Positions 7,478 through 14,020 of a stretch of 20,150 bases of DNA are shown in pieces. The DNA is taken from contig CABULU010000035.1 of NCBI GenBank assembly GCA_902492505.1, positions 1 to 20,150 of the forward strand, read 5' to 3'. The first letter of the stretch is position 1. Each line of letters opens with the position of its first letter. The translations under genes were made by a program, and so were the position numbers. The notes below the pieces were generated by a model, which searched no databases, had not been told where the DNA came from, and saw only the letters and a list, made by a program, of their open reading frames with translations. The DNA is from an uncultured Eubacteriales bacterium (GTDB lineage Bacteria > Bacillota > Clostridia > Oscillospirales > QAKW01).

Positions 7478-8708
7478 ATTCGGTACGATATGGGTAAGAC
7501 TGAAAAATAATTGGCCGCTTAAACTGCTGGCGCTGCTGATTGCAATAGTTATTTGGTTTCTTGTGGTTCAGTATATAAACAAGGACGATACCCGGCGAAT
7601 AGATAACATTAAAATACAGCTTAATATCGAGGACTCCGTTCCGGCGGGTGAGGGTCTTGTTCTTGTCACGGATTTTGATAAGAGTCTTTCTATCACATAC
7701 AAAGCAAGCCGCGACGTTATCGCTATTTTGAATACAGATAAGATTACGGCGTATGTTGATTTGTCCAACGCCACCCAGTCGGGAGAATACAGTTTCCCCG
7801 TAAAGGTGGATACAGGCGGTCAGTCTATCGAGGTTATCAGCCAGTCTGTGCAGAATGTTACACTCAAATTTGAAAAGAGCATGACAGCGCAGGTTAAAAT
7901 AAATGCGCATGTTGAGGGCAGCGTTGCAGAGGGTTATATCAAAAACGATCCTGTATGTGTTCCGTCTGTTCTGAATATCGAGGGACCGGAATCCAAAATA
8001 AATAAGATTGTTTCGGCGGAGGTTGTGGTTTCCGAAAAGGAATATTCCCAGACTATGGTGTACAGCTGCGATTATGAATTTGTTGACGCGCAGGGCAATA
8101 CTGTAAGTAAGGATTATATAACCGCCGATTATGAAAAGGTGGACGTGTCCGTTTCGATTTTGAAAACAAAGACTTTGCCTGTGACCGCGACAATCGTCAA
8201 CAGCTCGGGCGGTTATGACAACAATTTTGCCGTGCTGTCGATAGACCCCGGTACAATTACAGTCGCCGGCAGTGCAGAGCTGCTTGATACAATGAACAGC
8301 TATGATTTGGGTACCATTGATGTTGCGGAAAAGAATGAGAATTTTCAGCAGACATATGTAGTCAGCCTTCAAAACGGGGTGCGAAATCTCAATGATGTGT
8401 CCAGCGTAAAGGTGTCTGTTGATTTCGGAAATATCATGACTAAAACTGTAAGGTTTAGCAGCTTTACAGTCGAAAATGTCGCGGACGGTCAGACAGTTAG
8501 CGTAACCGATAAATATATTGATATTACTTTCCGTGGAATTGCGGCAGATATAGCAAAGCTTGACGCTACAAATGTAAAGCTTGTAATTGACTGTCAGAAT
8601 AAGACACAGACTAAGGGCGTCAACAGTATGCCGGTTTATGCCGTAATACCTGAGGATTATAAAGTCGGTGTTTCCGGCAAATACTATGTAATGGCAGATG
8701 TAAGCTGA
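7467..8708 (+). CDS. ybbR: YbbR-domain protein (CdaR), regulator of CdaA
   Basis: Extracytoplasmic protein with one N-terminal membrane anchor (about 18-37) and tandem YbbR-like beta domains filling the rest of its 413 residues. Repeated patterns such as 'VYVIPEDYKVGVSG' and 'PSVLNIEGPESKINKIVSA' are typical of YbbR repeats. In Bacillus and relatives CdaR binds and modulates CdaA. The ATG at 7467 follows GAGGTGA (7454-7460) by 6 bases and overlaps the end of cdaA, so the two are translated together. Unlike the usual cdaA-cdaR-glmM order, the next gene is an RseC-like protein one base downstream. Confidence 0.9.
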   Translation: MKNRFGTIWVRLKNNWPLKLLALLIAIVIWFLVVQYINKDDTRRIDNIKIQLNIEDSVPAGEGLVLVTDFDKSLSITYKASRDVIAILNTDKITAYVDLSNATQSGEYSFPVKVDTGGQSIEVISQSVQNVTLKFEKSMTAQVKINAHVEGSVAEGYIKNDPVCVPSVLNIEGPESKINKIVSAEVVVSEKEYSQTMVYSCDYEFVDAQGNTVSKDYITADYEKVDVSVSILKTKTLPVTATIVNSSGGYDNNFAVLSIDPGTITVAGSAELLDTMNSYDLGTIDVAEKNENFQQTYVVSLQNGVRNLNDVSSVKVSVDFGNIMTKTVRFSSFTVENVADGQTVSVTDKYIDITFRGIAADIAKLDATNVKLVIDCQNKTQTKGVNSMPVYAVIPEDYKVGVSGKYYVMADVS

Positions 8709-8709
8709 T

Positions 8710-9114
8710 ATGACGGCATTCGGTAAAATCAAGCAAATAAACGGGACAGAGGCGCTTGTGTCAGTTGTGCGTGAAGGGGCGTGCGGCGGTAACTGCGCTT
8801 TATGCTCCGGCTGCGAAAACCGCACGGTCGATGTTACGGCGTACTGTGACATTCCTGTTTGCGTGGGTGAACTTGTAGAGATTGCCTCCAGTTCGGGTTA
8901 TATTTATTTCGGCATGATAATCGTGTTTTTATTGCCCGTGGTTTTCCCGATTTTGGGTTACTTTATGTTTTCGGGTATTTCTGTAACAGCCGCGTATATA
9001 GCGGCTGTTACGCTTTTTGCAGCGGCGTTGATTATTGTTTTTTGCCTGTCAAGATCCGAGAAGTATGTTAAAAAGTCCATGCCGCGCGTTTTAAGAGTGG
9101 TTTTTCGGGATTGA
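8710..9114 (+). CDS. RseC/MucC-like (SoxR-reducing system type) Cys-rich membrane protein
   Basis: The 134-residue protein fits the RseC/MucC family (PF04246): a small N-terminal beta region, a cysteine cluster C-x3-C-x2-C-x2-C at Cys25, 29, 32 and 35 that could bind an Fe-S cluster or metal, two further cysteines (46 and 51), then two membrane segments near 66-87 and 92-113 and a basic C-terminus. In proteobacteria relatives act in sigma-E signalling, SoxR reduction or Rnf-linked electron transfer; in Clostridia the role is not established. It starts one base after the ybbR stop, so it belongs to the cdaA operon. Its coding sequence holds a terminator-like hairpin (8983-9018). Confidence 0.75.
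   Translation: MTAFGKIKQINGTEALVSVVREGACGGNCALCSGCENRTVDVTAYCDIPVCVGELVEIASSSGYIYFGMIIVFLLPVVFPILGYFMFSGISVTAAYIAAVTLFAAALIIVFCLSRSEKYVKKSMPRVLRVVFRD
8983..9018 (+). terminator. Terminator-like hairpin inside the RseC-like coding sequence
   Basis: A perfect 11-base stem, GTAACAGCCGC (8983-8993) / GCGGCTGTTAC (9001-9011), with a 7-base loop, is followed two bases later by TTTTT (9014-9018). It has the form of an intrinsic terminator but lies within the second membrane segment (VTAAYIAAVT) about 100 bases before the stop. Ribosomes would normally mask it, so it may act only when translation stalls. Confidence 0.5.
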
Positions 9115-9126
9115 ATAAAATTTCTA

Positions 9127-9155
9127 TTGTTTTTTTATGAACGTCATAGTATAAT
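9127..9155 (+). promoter_or_regulatory. SigA-type promoter for asnS
   Basis: TTGTTT (9127-9132) and a perfect TATAAT (9150-9155) are separated by 17 bases. Transcription would start near 9162, leaving a ~49-base leader to the asnS ATG. The leader is too short for a T-box riboswitch and none is visible. Confidence 0.75.
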
Positions 9156-9210
9156 ATGCAGTGGTTTAAAAAAGAAGCTTTACATATTCGGTAAAGAGAA
9201 GAGGAGAGAA

Positions 9211-10593
9211 ATGAAATATACTACTGTTTCACAGTTATATGCGTCGCCGGACGCATATTTTGATAAGCAGATTACCGTGTGCGGCTGGGTGCGCACGATA
9301 CGCGATTCTAAAAATTTTGCCTTTGTCGAACTAAATGACGGCAGCCATTTCAAAAGTTTGCAAATTGTGCTGGAAAGCGTCAGCCTTTCAAATTATGAAG
9401 AGATAGTAAAGCAGAACGTAGGTGCGTCGCTTGTGGTAAAGGGAATTCTCTGCGCAACGCCGCAGGCAAAGCAGCCGTTTGAGGTTAAAGCAGGCGAGAT
9501 TTACGTTGAGGGCGAGAGCACTCCCGATTATCCGTTACAGAAAAAGCGCCATACGCTTGATTATCTGAGAACAATGACGCATCTGCGCCCGAGGACAAAC
9601 ACTATGTCGGCTGTTTTCAGAGTTCGTTCCAAGGCTGCTTATGCTATTCACAAGTTTTTTAACGATAACGGGTTCAGTTATATTCATACGCCGATTATAA
9701 CTACCTCGGACTGTGAGGGCGCGGGTGAAATGTTCCGCGTTACGGCGCTTGATTTTGATAAGATAGACGGCAAGCCTGACTTTTCGCGTGATTTTTTTCA
9801 GAAAAATACCTATCTTACTGTTTCGGGACAGCTTAATGCCGAGTGTTTTGCACAGGCTTTTGACAAAATATATACTTTCGGTCCCACTTTCCGCGCCGAA
9901 AACTCAAATACCGCAAGACATGCTGCGGAATTTTGGATGATTGAGCCGGAAATTGCATTTTCCGATTTGAATGACGATATGGAGCTGGCGGAAAAAATGA
10001 TAAAGTACGTCATTTCATACCTGCTTGAAAACTGTAAGTATGAGCTGGAATTTTTCAACAGCTTTGTGGATAAAGCCCTGCTTGAAAGACTTAAAAATAT
10101 TATAGAAAACGATTTCGGGCGCATAACTTATACCGAGGCGGTCGGGATTTTGGAAAAAGTCAAAGATAAGTTTGAATATCCTGTTTCATGGGGCATTGAC
10201 CTTCAGACCGAGCATGAGCGCTATCTCACGGAGCAGGTGTTTAAAAAGCCGGTGTTTGTAATAGATTACCCCGCGGAAATCAAGGCGTTTTATATGCGCC
10301 TTAACGATGACAAAAAAACAGTTGCGGCAATGGACTTGCTTGTTCCGGGTGTTGGTGAGATAATCGGCGGCAGCCAGAGAGAGGAACGCATGGACGTTCT
10401 GCTTGAAAAGATGGATAAGCTGGGACTTGATAAGGATAACTACGGCTTTTACCTTGACTTGCGCAAGTACGGCGGCACAAAGCATGCCGGCTTCGGCTTG
10501 GGCTTTGAAAGGCTTATCATGTACGTTACAGGCATGGCTAACATCAGAGATGTGCTGCCTTTCCCGCGTACCGTTAAAAACGCGGATCTTTAG
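9211..10593 (+). CDS. asnS: AsnS, asparaginyl-tRNA synthetase
   Basis: Charges tRNA-Asn with asparagine. The 460 residues begin with an OB-fold anticodon-binding domain (ITVCGWVRTIRDSKNFAFVEL, about 17-110) and continue with the class II catalytic core. Motif 2 Arg228 lies in FRAENSNTARHAAEF; the Asn/Arg after the FRAE is typical of AsnRS rather than AspRS. Motif 3 Arg434 lies in GFGLGFERL. The start is ATG 9211, preceded by GAGGAG (9201-9206); an open frame from TTG 9127 adds 28 residues but lies within the promoter. It has its own promoter and is followed 61 bases later by an aspartate-type aminotransferase, a plausible metabolic pairing. Confidence 0.95.
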   Translation: MKYTTVSQLYASPDAYFDKQITVCGWVRTIRDSKNFAFVELNDGSHFKSLQIVLESVSLSNYEEIVKQNVGASLVVKGILCATPQAKQPFEVKAGEIYVEGESTPDYPLQKKRHTLDYLRTMTHLRPRTNTMSAVFRVRSKAAYAIHKFFNDNGFSYIHTPIITTSDCEGAGEMFRVTALDFDKIDGKPDFSRDFFQKNTYLTVSGQLNAECFAQAFDKIYTFGPTFRAENSNTARHAAEFWMIEPEIAFSDLNDDMELAEKMIKYVISYLLENCKYELEFFNSFVDKALLERLKNIIENDFGRITYTEAVGILEKVKDKFEYPVSWGIDLQTEHERYLTEQVFKKPVFVIDYPAEIKAFYMRLNDDKKTVAAMDLLVPGVGEIIGGSQREERMDVLLEKMDKLGLDKDNYGFYLDLRKYGGTKHAGFGLGFERLIMYVTGMANIRDVLPFPRTVKNADL

Positions 10594-10654
10594 GGCGTAC
10601 TTACTTTTACTTTAACAATAAATTCTGATATATTCAAAGGCGGGAAATACCTTT

Positions 10655-11935
10655 ATGACCTATCAATCAATGAGCAGGCAGGAACTTGAGAATCTTCATG
10701 GCAGGTTGCTGTCAAAATACAATGAGTATAAAGCTGACGATGTAAAGCTGGACATGGCTCGGGGAAAGCCGGATAAACAGCAGCTTGATATTTCCGAGGA
10801 AATACTCGGACTTATTACAAAAAATGAACAGTGCATAGCCAGTGACGGTACTGACTGCAGAAACTACGGCGGGCTTGACGGACTTGCAAGCGCAAAGGAG
10901 CTTTTTGCAGATGTTTTCGGTCTGCGTGCCGAAAACATTATTTTAGGCGGAAATTCCAGCCTTAATATGATGTATGATACGGTTGCGCGCGCTTATTCTT
11001 TCGGCTTATGCGACAGCGATAGACCATGGTGCATGGAGGAAAAAATAAAGTTTCTCTGTCCGTCTCCCGGTTATGACCGCCATTTTGCAATCTGCGAGCT
11101 TTTCGGCATTGAAATGATAACGGTTGAAATGCACAGTGACGGTCCGGATATGGATACGGTTAAAAAATATGTCGAAAGCGACAGCGCAGTAAAGGGTATA
11201 TGGTGCGTTCCCAAATATTCCAATCCTACGGGTATTGTTTATTCTGACGATGTTATACGTGCATTTGCCGCTCTGAAACCCGCAGCGCGTGATTTCAGAA
11301 TTTTCTGGGATAACGCCTATGCCATTCATGACTTCGGCAAAAATATTGAAATTCTCAATATCCTTGATGAGTGTGAAAAAGCAGGCAGTCCGAATATGCC
11401 AATTATGTTTGCGTCTACGTCCAAAATTACGTTTCCGGGCAGCGGCGTTGCGCTTATGTCGGCAAGCACGGACAACCTGAACCATATGAAAAAACAGCTT
11501 TCTATCCAGACAATAGGGCCTGATAAAATAAATCAGCTGCGTCATGTAGCGTTTTTCAAAAATAAGCAGGGAATGATGGCGCATATGAAACGCCATGCGG
11601 ATATTCTGCGTCCGAAGTTTGAGGCGGTTATTGACGCATTTGAAAAGGAACTGTCGGGTACGGGAATTGCAAGCTGGACTACACCTTGCGGCGGATATTT
11701 CATCAGTTTTGATTCGTTGCCTGGCTGTGCCTCGGCAATTTATAAGCTGGCCTTCGATGCCGGTCTTACGCTCACAAACGTAGGCGCTACATACCCTTAT
11801 GGAAAAGACCCGAAAGACAGCAATATAAGAATTGCACCTTCTTTCCCGGATATCGATAGCCTAAAGCTGGCGGTAGAGCGCTTTATAGTTTGCGTTAAGC
11901 TTGCGTCTGTCGAAAAAATACTTTCGGAAAAATAA
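10655..11935 (+). CDS. Class I aminotransferase, type Ic aspartate aminotransferase-like (Aminotran_MocR/AspT)
   Basis: PLP-dependent aminotransferase of the group represented by Corynebacterium AspT (PF12897), likely interconverting aspartate and oxaloacetate with glutamate/2-oxoglutarate. The 426 residues match the group's length. MARGKPDKQQLD near the N-terminus is the family substrate-loop signature; NYGGLDG, the NPTG motif (KYSNPTGIVY), and WDNAYAIHDF are present; the PLP lysine is Lys257 (STSKITFPGSG); and the distal Arg lies in NIRIAPSFP. The ATG at 10655 follows AAAGGCGGG (10636-10644). No terminator separates it from asnS, so it may be co-transcribed, linking aspartate supply to asparagine and tRNA-Asn use (inference). 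Confidence 0.88.
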   Translation: MTYQSMSRQELENLHGRLLSKYNEYKADDVKLDMARGKPDKQQLDISEEILGLITKNEQCIASDGTDCRNYGGLDGLASAKELFADVFGLRAENIILGGNSSLNMMYDTVARAYSFGLCDSDRPWCMEEKIKFLCPSPGYDRHFAICELFGIEMITVEMHSDGPDMDTVKKYVESDSAVKGIWCVPKYSNPTGIVYSDDVIRAFAALKPAARDFRIFWDNAYAIHDFGKNIEILNILDECEKAGSPNMPIMFASTSKITFPGSGVALMSASTDNLNHMKKQLSIQTIGPDKINQLRHVAFFKNKQGMMAHMKRHADILRPKFEAVIDAFEKELSGTGIASWTTPCGGYFISFDSLPGCASAIYKLAFDAGLTLTNVGATYPYGKDPKDSNIRIAPSFPDIDSLKLAVERFIVCVKLASVEKILSEK

Positions 11936-11944
11936 AAAAAGTTT

Positions 11945-11983
11945 GAGGCGCCTTCTTTATTGCAGGTGCCTCTGTTATTTTTA
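11945..11983 (+). terminator. Intrinsic terminator of the asnS-aminotransferase unit
   Basis: Stem GAGGCGCC (11945-11952) / GGTGCCTC (11965-11972), with one G-T pair and a 12-base loop, is followed by TGTTATTTTTA. It lies 10 bases after the aminotransferase stop. Confidence 0.85.
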
Positions 11984-11989
11984 CTTTGC

Positions 11990-12017
11990 AGTTAAAAGGA
12001 ATTTTTTAATTTTAACT
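11990..12017. repeat. AT-rich inverted repeat abutting the -35 box of the oadB promoter
   Basis: AGTTAAAA (11990-11997) and TTTTAACT (12010-12017) form an 8-base perfect inverted repeat around a 12-base centre. Its right arm ends on the first base of the TTGAAA -35. It could be a protein operator or merely AT-rich chance. Confidence 0.4.
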
Positions 12018-12045
12018 TGAAATTATTATATGTATATGATATTAT
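12017..12045 (+). promoter_or_regulatory. SigA-type promoter for the oadB-type unit
   Basis: TTGAAA (12017-12022) and TATTAT (12040-12045) are separated by 17 bases, each one mismatch from consensus. The predicted start near 12052 places the structured leader right at the 5' end of the transcript. Confidence 0.7.
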
Positions 12046-12051
12046 TTTTAA

Positions 12052-12148
12052 GTATAAGGGAGTAGTCGGCGTAAAATATATATTACGTTGCATTGTGCGT
12101 CAAAACGGTTAAAAACCCGCATTTTGCATTAAGTGACAAGACTTTTAC
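12052..12148 (+). ncRNA. Candidate metal-ion riboswitch aptamer, yybP-ykoY (Mn2+)-like
   Basis: The leader carries the two conserved loops of the yybP-ykoY family as I recall them. Loop L1 is formed by GGAGTAG (12059-12065) facing ACAAGA (12136-12141), closed by a P1 of AAG with CTT and outer GTA/TAC pairs. Loop L3 is CGTCAAAAC (12098-12106), the counterpart of the family's CGUCAAnnC. Between them are a hairpin CGTAA/TTACG (12070-12074 / 12083-12087) and a long arm of TGCA/TGCA, TGCG/CGCA and GGTT/AACC (12089-12128). The 3' arm of P1 is also the 5' arm of the terminator at 12138-12162, so ligand binding would favour read-through (an ON switch). The ligand is not certain: the regulated gene is a Na+ pump, so a Na+-type class is an alternative. 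Confidence 0.7.
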
Positions 12149-12170
12149 AGAGTAAAAGTCTTTTTTATTT
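12138..12170 (+). terminator. Riboswitch expression-platform terminator
   Basis: A perfect 11-base stem, AAGACTTTTAC (12138-12148) / GTAAAAGTCTT (12152-12162), with loop AGA, is followed by TTTTATTT. It sits 28 bases before the oadB-like start, and its left arm overlaps the CAAGACTTTT of the aptamer's P1/L1. Confidence 0.88.
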
Positions 12171-12197
12171 TCCCAAAAATTAAGAAAGGATGAAAAA

Positions 12198-13379
12198 ATG
12201 GATTTTTTAGCAAATACATTTGAAGAATTAAGCTTTCTTGTTGAGAATTTTTCGGCTTTTGCCGAAGCGGGCGGTTGGAAATATCTTGTAATGTGGGCAA
12301 TCGGAGGGGTGCTGATTTACTTGGCAATCCGCCGCGATATGGAACCTACATTGCTTTTGCCAATGGGATTTGGTACTATTTTAGTCAATATTCCATCCTC
12401 AGGTGCTATTAATCAATTCAGCGAAACTGGTGAGCTTGTAGCCGAAGGGGCTCTGACCACTTTATTCAATGCCGGTATTGCAAACGAATTATTTCCGCTG
12501 ATATTGTTTATAGGCATAGGTGCTATGATAGACTTCGGACCATTACTTACAAACCCCAAGTTGATGATTTTCGGTGCCGCTGCACAGTTTGGCATTTTCT
12601 TTACATTTTGCTTGGCTTCAATGTTTTTCACCACTCCGGAAGCTGCTTCTATCGGAGTTATCGGTACGGCAGACGGCCCAACAGCCATAGTTGTCGCCAA
12701 CAAGCTTTTAGGCTCGGACAGCAGAATAACAGGTGCAATAATGGTAGCTGCTTATTCCTATATGGCATTAGTGCCTATTATTCAGCCGCCTGTTATTAAG
12801 GCTCTTACCACAAAAAAAGAACGGCTGATAAAAATGCCTTACGAAGCCAAAGAGGTGTCACGTCTTACAAAAATTTTATTCCCTATTATCATTACAATTA
12901 TTGCAGGCGTTGTAGCGCCCGAGTCAGTTTCTTTGATAGGTTTCCTTATGTTTGGCAACTTAATCCGTGAATGCGGAGTATTAAACTCCCTTTCTGAAAC
13001 TGCACAAAAGGTTCTTGCAAACCTCATCACTATTTTCTTGGGTATTACAATTGCTTGTCAAATGGAAGCTTCTAAATTCCTGCGTCTTGACACACTGTTA
13101 ATTTTGGCTTTAGGTCTTTTCGCTTTCGTATTTGATACAGCAGGAGGTGTGTTATTTGCAAAACTGTTAAATCTTTTCTTGCCGAAAGGCAAAAAAATCA
13201 ATCCGATGATTGGTGCTGCGGGTATTTCTGCATTTCCGATGTCAGGAAGGGTTGTGCATAAAATGGGTCTTAAAGAAGATCCGCAAAACTTTCTGCTTAT
13301 GCAGTCTATCGGTGTAAATGTTTCAGGTCAGATTGCCTCTGTAATCGCAGGCGGTCTTATACTTAAGTTCTTCATGTAG
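12198..13379 (+). CDS. Sodium ion-translocating decarboxylase beta subunit (OadB/GcdB/MmdB family)
   Basis: Multi-spanning membrane subunit that in oxaloacetate, glutaconyl-CoA or methylmalonyl-CoA decarboxylases removes the carboxyl from carboxybiotin and pumps Na+ out. The 393 residues have about nine to eleven hydrophobic segments. The residues known to be essential in Klebsiella OadB appear conserved: Asp159 in TADGPTAI (Asp203 there), Asn335 in INPMIGAAG and Ser344 nine residues later (Asn373 and Ser382 there). The ATG at 12198 follows AAGGA (12186-12190). No alpha (carboxyltransferase) or biotin-carrier gene is in the window, so substrate specificity cannot be assigned. It is preceded by a riboswitch-like leader and followed by a tiny OadG-like gene whose ribosome site overlaps this stop. 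Confidence 0.9.
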   Translation: MDFLANTFEELSFLVENFSAFAEAGGWKYLVMWAIGGVLIYLAIRRDMEPTLLLPMGFGTILVNIPSSGAINQFSETGELVAEGALTTLFNAGIANELFPLILFIGIGAMIDFGPLLTNPKLMIFGAAAQFGIFFTFCLASMFFTTPEAASIGVIGTADGPTAIVVANKLLGSDSRITGAIMVAAYSYMALVPIIQPPVIKALTTKKERLIKMPYEAKEVSRLTKILFPIIITIIAGVVAPESVSLIGFLMFGNLIRECGVLNSLSETAQKVLANLITIFLGITIACQMEASKFLRLDTLLILALGLFAFVFDTAGGVLFAKLLNLFLPKGKKINPMIGAAGISAFPMSGRVVHKMGLKEDPQNFLLMQSIGVNVSGQIASVIAGGLILKFFM

Positions 13380-13390
13380 GAGGTAGCTGT

Positions 13391-13528
13391 ATGTTCAGTC
13401 GTTTTAATCCAATGGCTTTTGTTTATAATCTGCCGTATATGCTTTCAGGTATGATAGCAATTTTCATTGTTATAGGCGTTATAATTATTGTAACAACTAT
13501 CTTAAATAAAATTTTTACTAAAAAGTAG
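13391..13528 (+). CDS. 45-residue OadG-like small membrane subunit
   Basis: A short gene with a strong ribosome site, AGGAGGT at 13378-13384 (overlapping the stop of the beta-subunit gene), and an ATG 6 bases after it. The product begins MFSRFNPMAFVYNLPYMLSG, has one membrane span (about 21-38, Ile/Val-rich) and ends with a basic tail NKIFTKK. Gamma subunits (OadG) of Na+-pumping decarboxylases are single-span proteins of about 80-100 residues that hold the complex together; this one keeps the span but lacks the soluble Pro-rich tail, like the 'OadG-related small transporter subunit' proteins seen beside orphan beta subunits. The role is inferred from neighbour and topology. Confidence 0.75.
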   Translation: MFSRFNPMAFVYNLPYMLSGMIAIFIVIGVIIIVTTILNKIFTKK

Positions 13529-13601
13529 AGAAAGAATCGTATTGTTGCTCCTGTAGCAGAGCAGATATATCATCTTCTGATTTAGTATGTGTAAAACAGA
13601 G

Positions 13602-13640
13602 AAGCAGAGCATATTTTGCTCTGCTTTCGTTATTATTTGC
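13602..13640. terminator. Terminator between the oadB unit and the convergent small membrane gene
   Basis: Perfect 10-base stem AAGCAGAGCA (13602-13611) / TGCTCTGCTT (13617-13626), 5-base loop, then TCGTTATTATTT. An extra copy of the left arm, AGCAGAGCA at 13555-13563, could pair with the same right arm. On the minus strand the tail is a weaker TGTTTTA, so termination there is less sure. Confidence 0.8.
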
Positions 13641-13664
13641 AAATTGCTCTATGAAAAGTCTTCT

Positions 13665-13886
13665 CTATCGTCTTTTTTTATTTGCAATGTCTATTGAAAA
13701 TGCGCAGAATATGCAGACTATGTACCATAAATCTATTGCTTTGGCAAATTCCAAGAGTATTTCGTAGGAAAAATGCCGGGATATCTGTATTCTGTTTTGC
13801 ATAAGCGCGCATACCGTCAGCGTAATTAGTGCCCACAGTCCGGTGGAGGAAAACAGAGCGATTTTGGCATGCTTGGTAATATTCAT
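13665..13886 (-). CDS. Small two-span membrane protein, function unknown
   Basis: I do not recognise a family. The 73 residues show a short basic N-terminus, a membrane span near 9-29, a middle with charged residues, a second span near 47-66 and a basic end (NKKRR). The ATG at 13886 follows GGGAGG (complement of 13895-13900) by 8 bases, and a good promoter lies upstream on the same strand (13934-13962). This makes it a real gene despite its size. It diverges from the isomerase-like gene and converges on the oadB unit. Confidence 0.7.
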   Translation of the reverse strand: MNITKHAKIALFSSTGLWALITLTVCALMQNRIQISRHFSYEILLEFAKAIDLWYIVCIFCAFSIDIANKKRR

Positions 13887-13914
13887 ATTTCGTACCTCCC
13901 GCGGTCTTTTTTTC

Positions 13915-13943
13915 TTGAAATCGGTATATATTAATGATACAAT
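13915..13943 (+). promoter_or_regulatory. SigA-type promoter for the TIM-barrel isomerase-like gene
   Basis: TTGAAA (13915-13920) and TACAAT (13938-13943) with exactly 17 bases between, each one mismatch from consensus. The predicted start is near 13950. It overlaps the opposite promoter at 13934-13962. Confidence 0.7.
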
Positions 13944-13962
13944 AAATACGCTTGATTTTCAA
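13934..13962 (-). promoter_or_regulatory. SigA-type promoter for the small membrane protein
   Basis: Read on the minus strand: TTGAAA (complement of 13957-13962), a 17-base spacer, TATCAT (complement of 13934-13939). Start near 13927, about 40 bases before the ATG. Its -10 overlaps the -10 of the plus-strand promoter by two bases. Confidence 0.7.
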
Positions 13963-14020
13963 TGTATGTTAAATGGTAGGGAAGCTATATATTTACAATT
14001 TATTGGCAGAGGTGAGTTTA

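Noticed and set aside
7437..8852. Long open frame (471 codons) on the minus strand opposite ybbR
   Set aside because: It lies antisense to a clear ybbR gene, has no family-like motif, and mirrors the codon bias of the plus strand; no ribosome site seen.
9162..9210. T-box riboswitch ahead of asnS
   Set aside because: The leader between the promoter and the ATG is only about 49 bases and contains no T-box core or specifier hairpin.
10606..10634. Possible promoter TTTACT-17-TATATT (with TG before the -10) ahead of the aminotransferase gene
   Set aside because: The predicted start near 10641 would fall inside the ribosome site AAAGGCGGG (10636-10644), leaving too short a leader; co-transcription with asnS is simpler.
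12052..12130. THF or preQ1 riboswitch as the identity of the oadB leader (GGGAGTAG resembles the THF start)
   Set aside because: The rest of the leader does not follow those classes, while both L1 and L3 loops of the yybP-ykoY type are present in the right order.
13529..13664. Further small gene between the OadG-like gene and the minus-strand membrane gene
   Set aside because: No ribosome site or open frame of useful length; the stretch holds the terminator and a second copy of its left arm.
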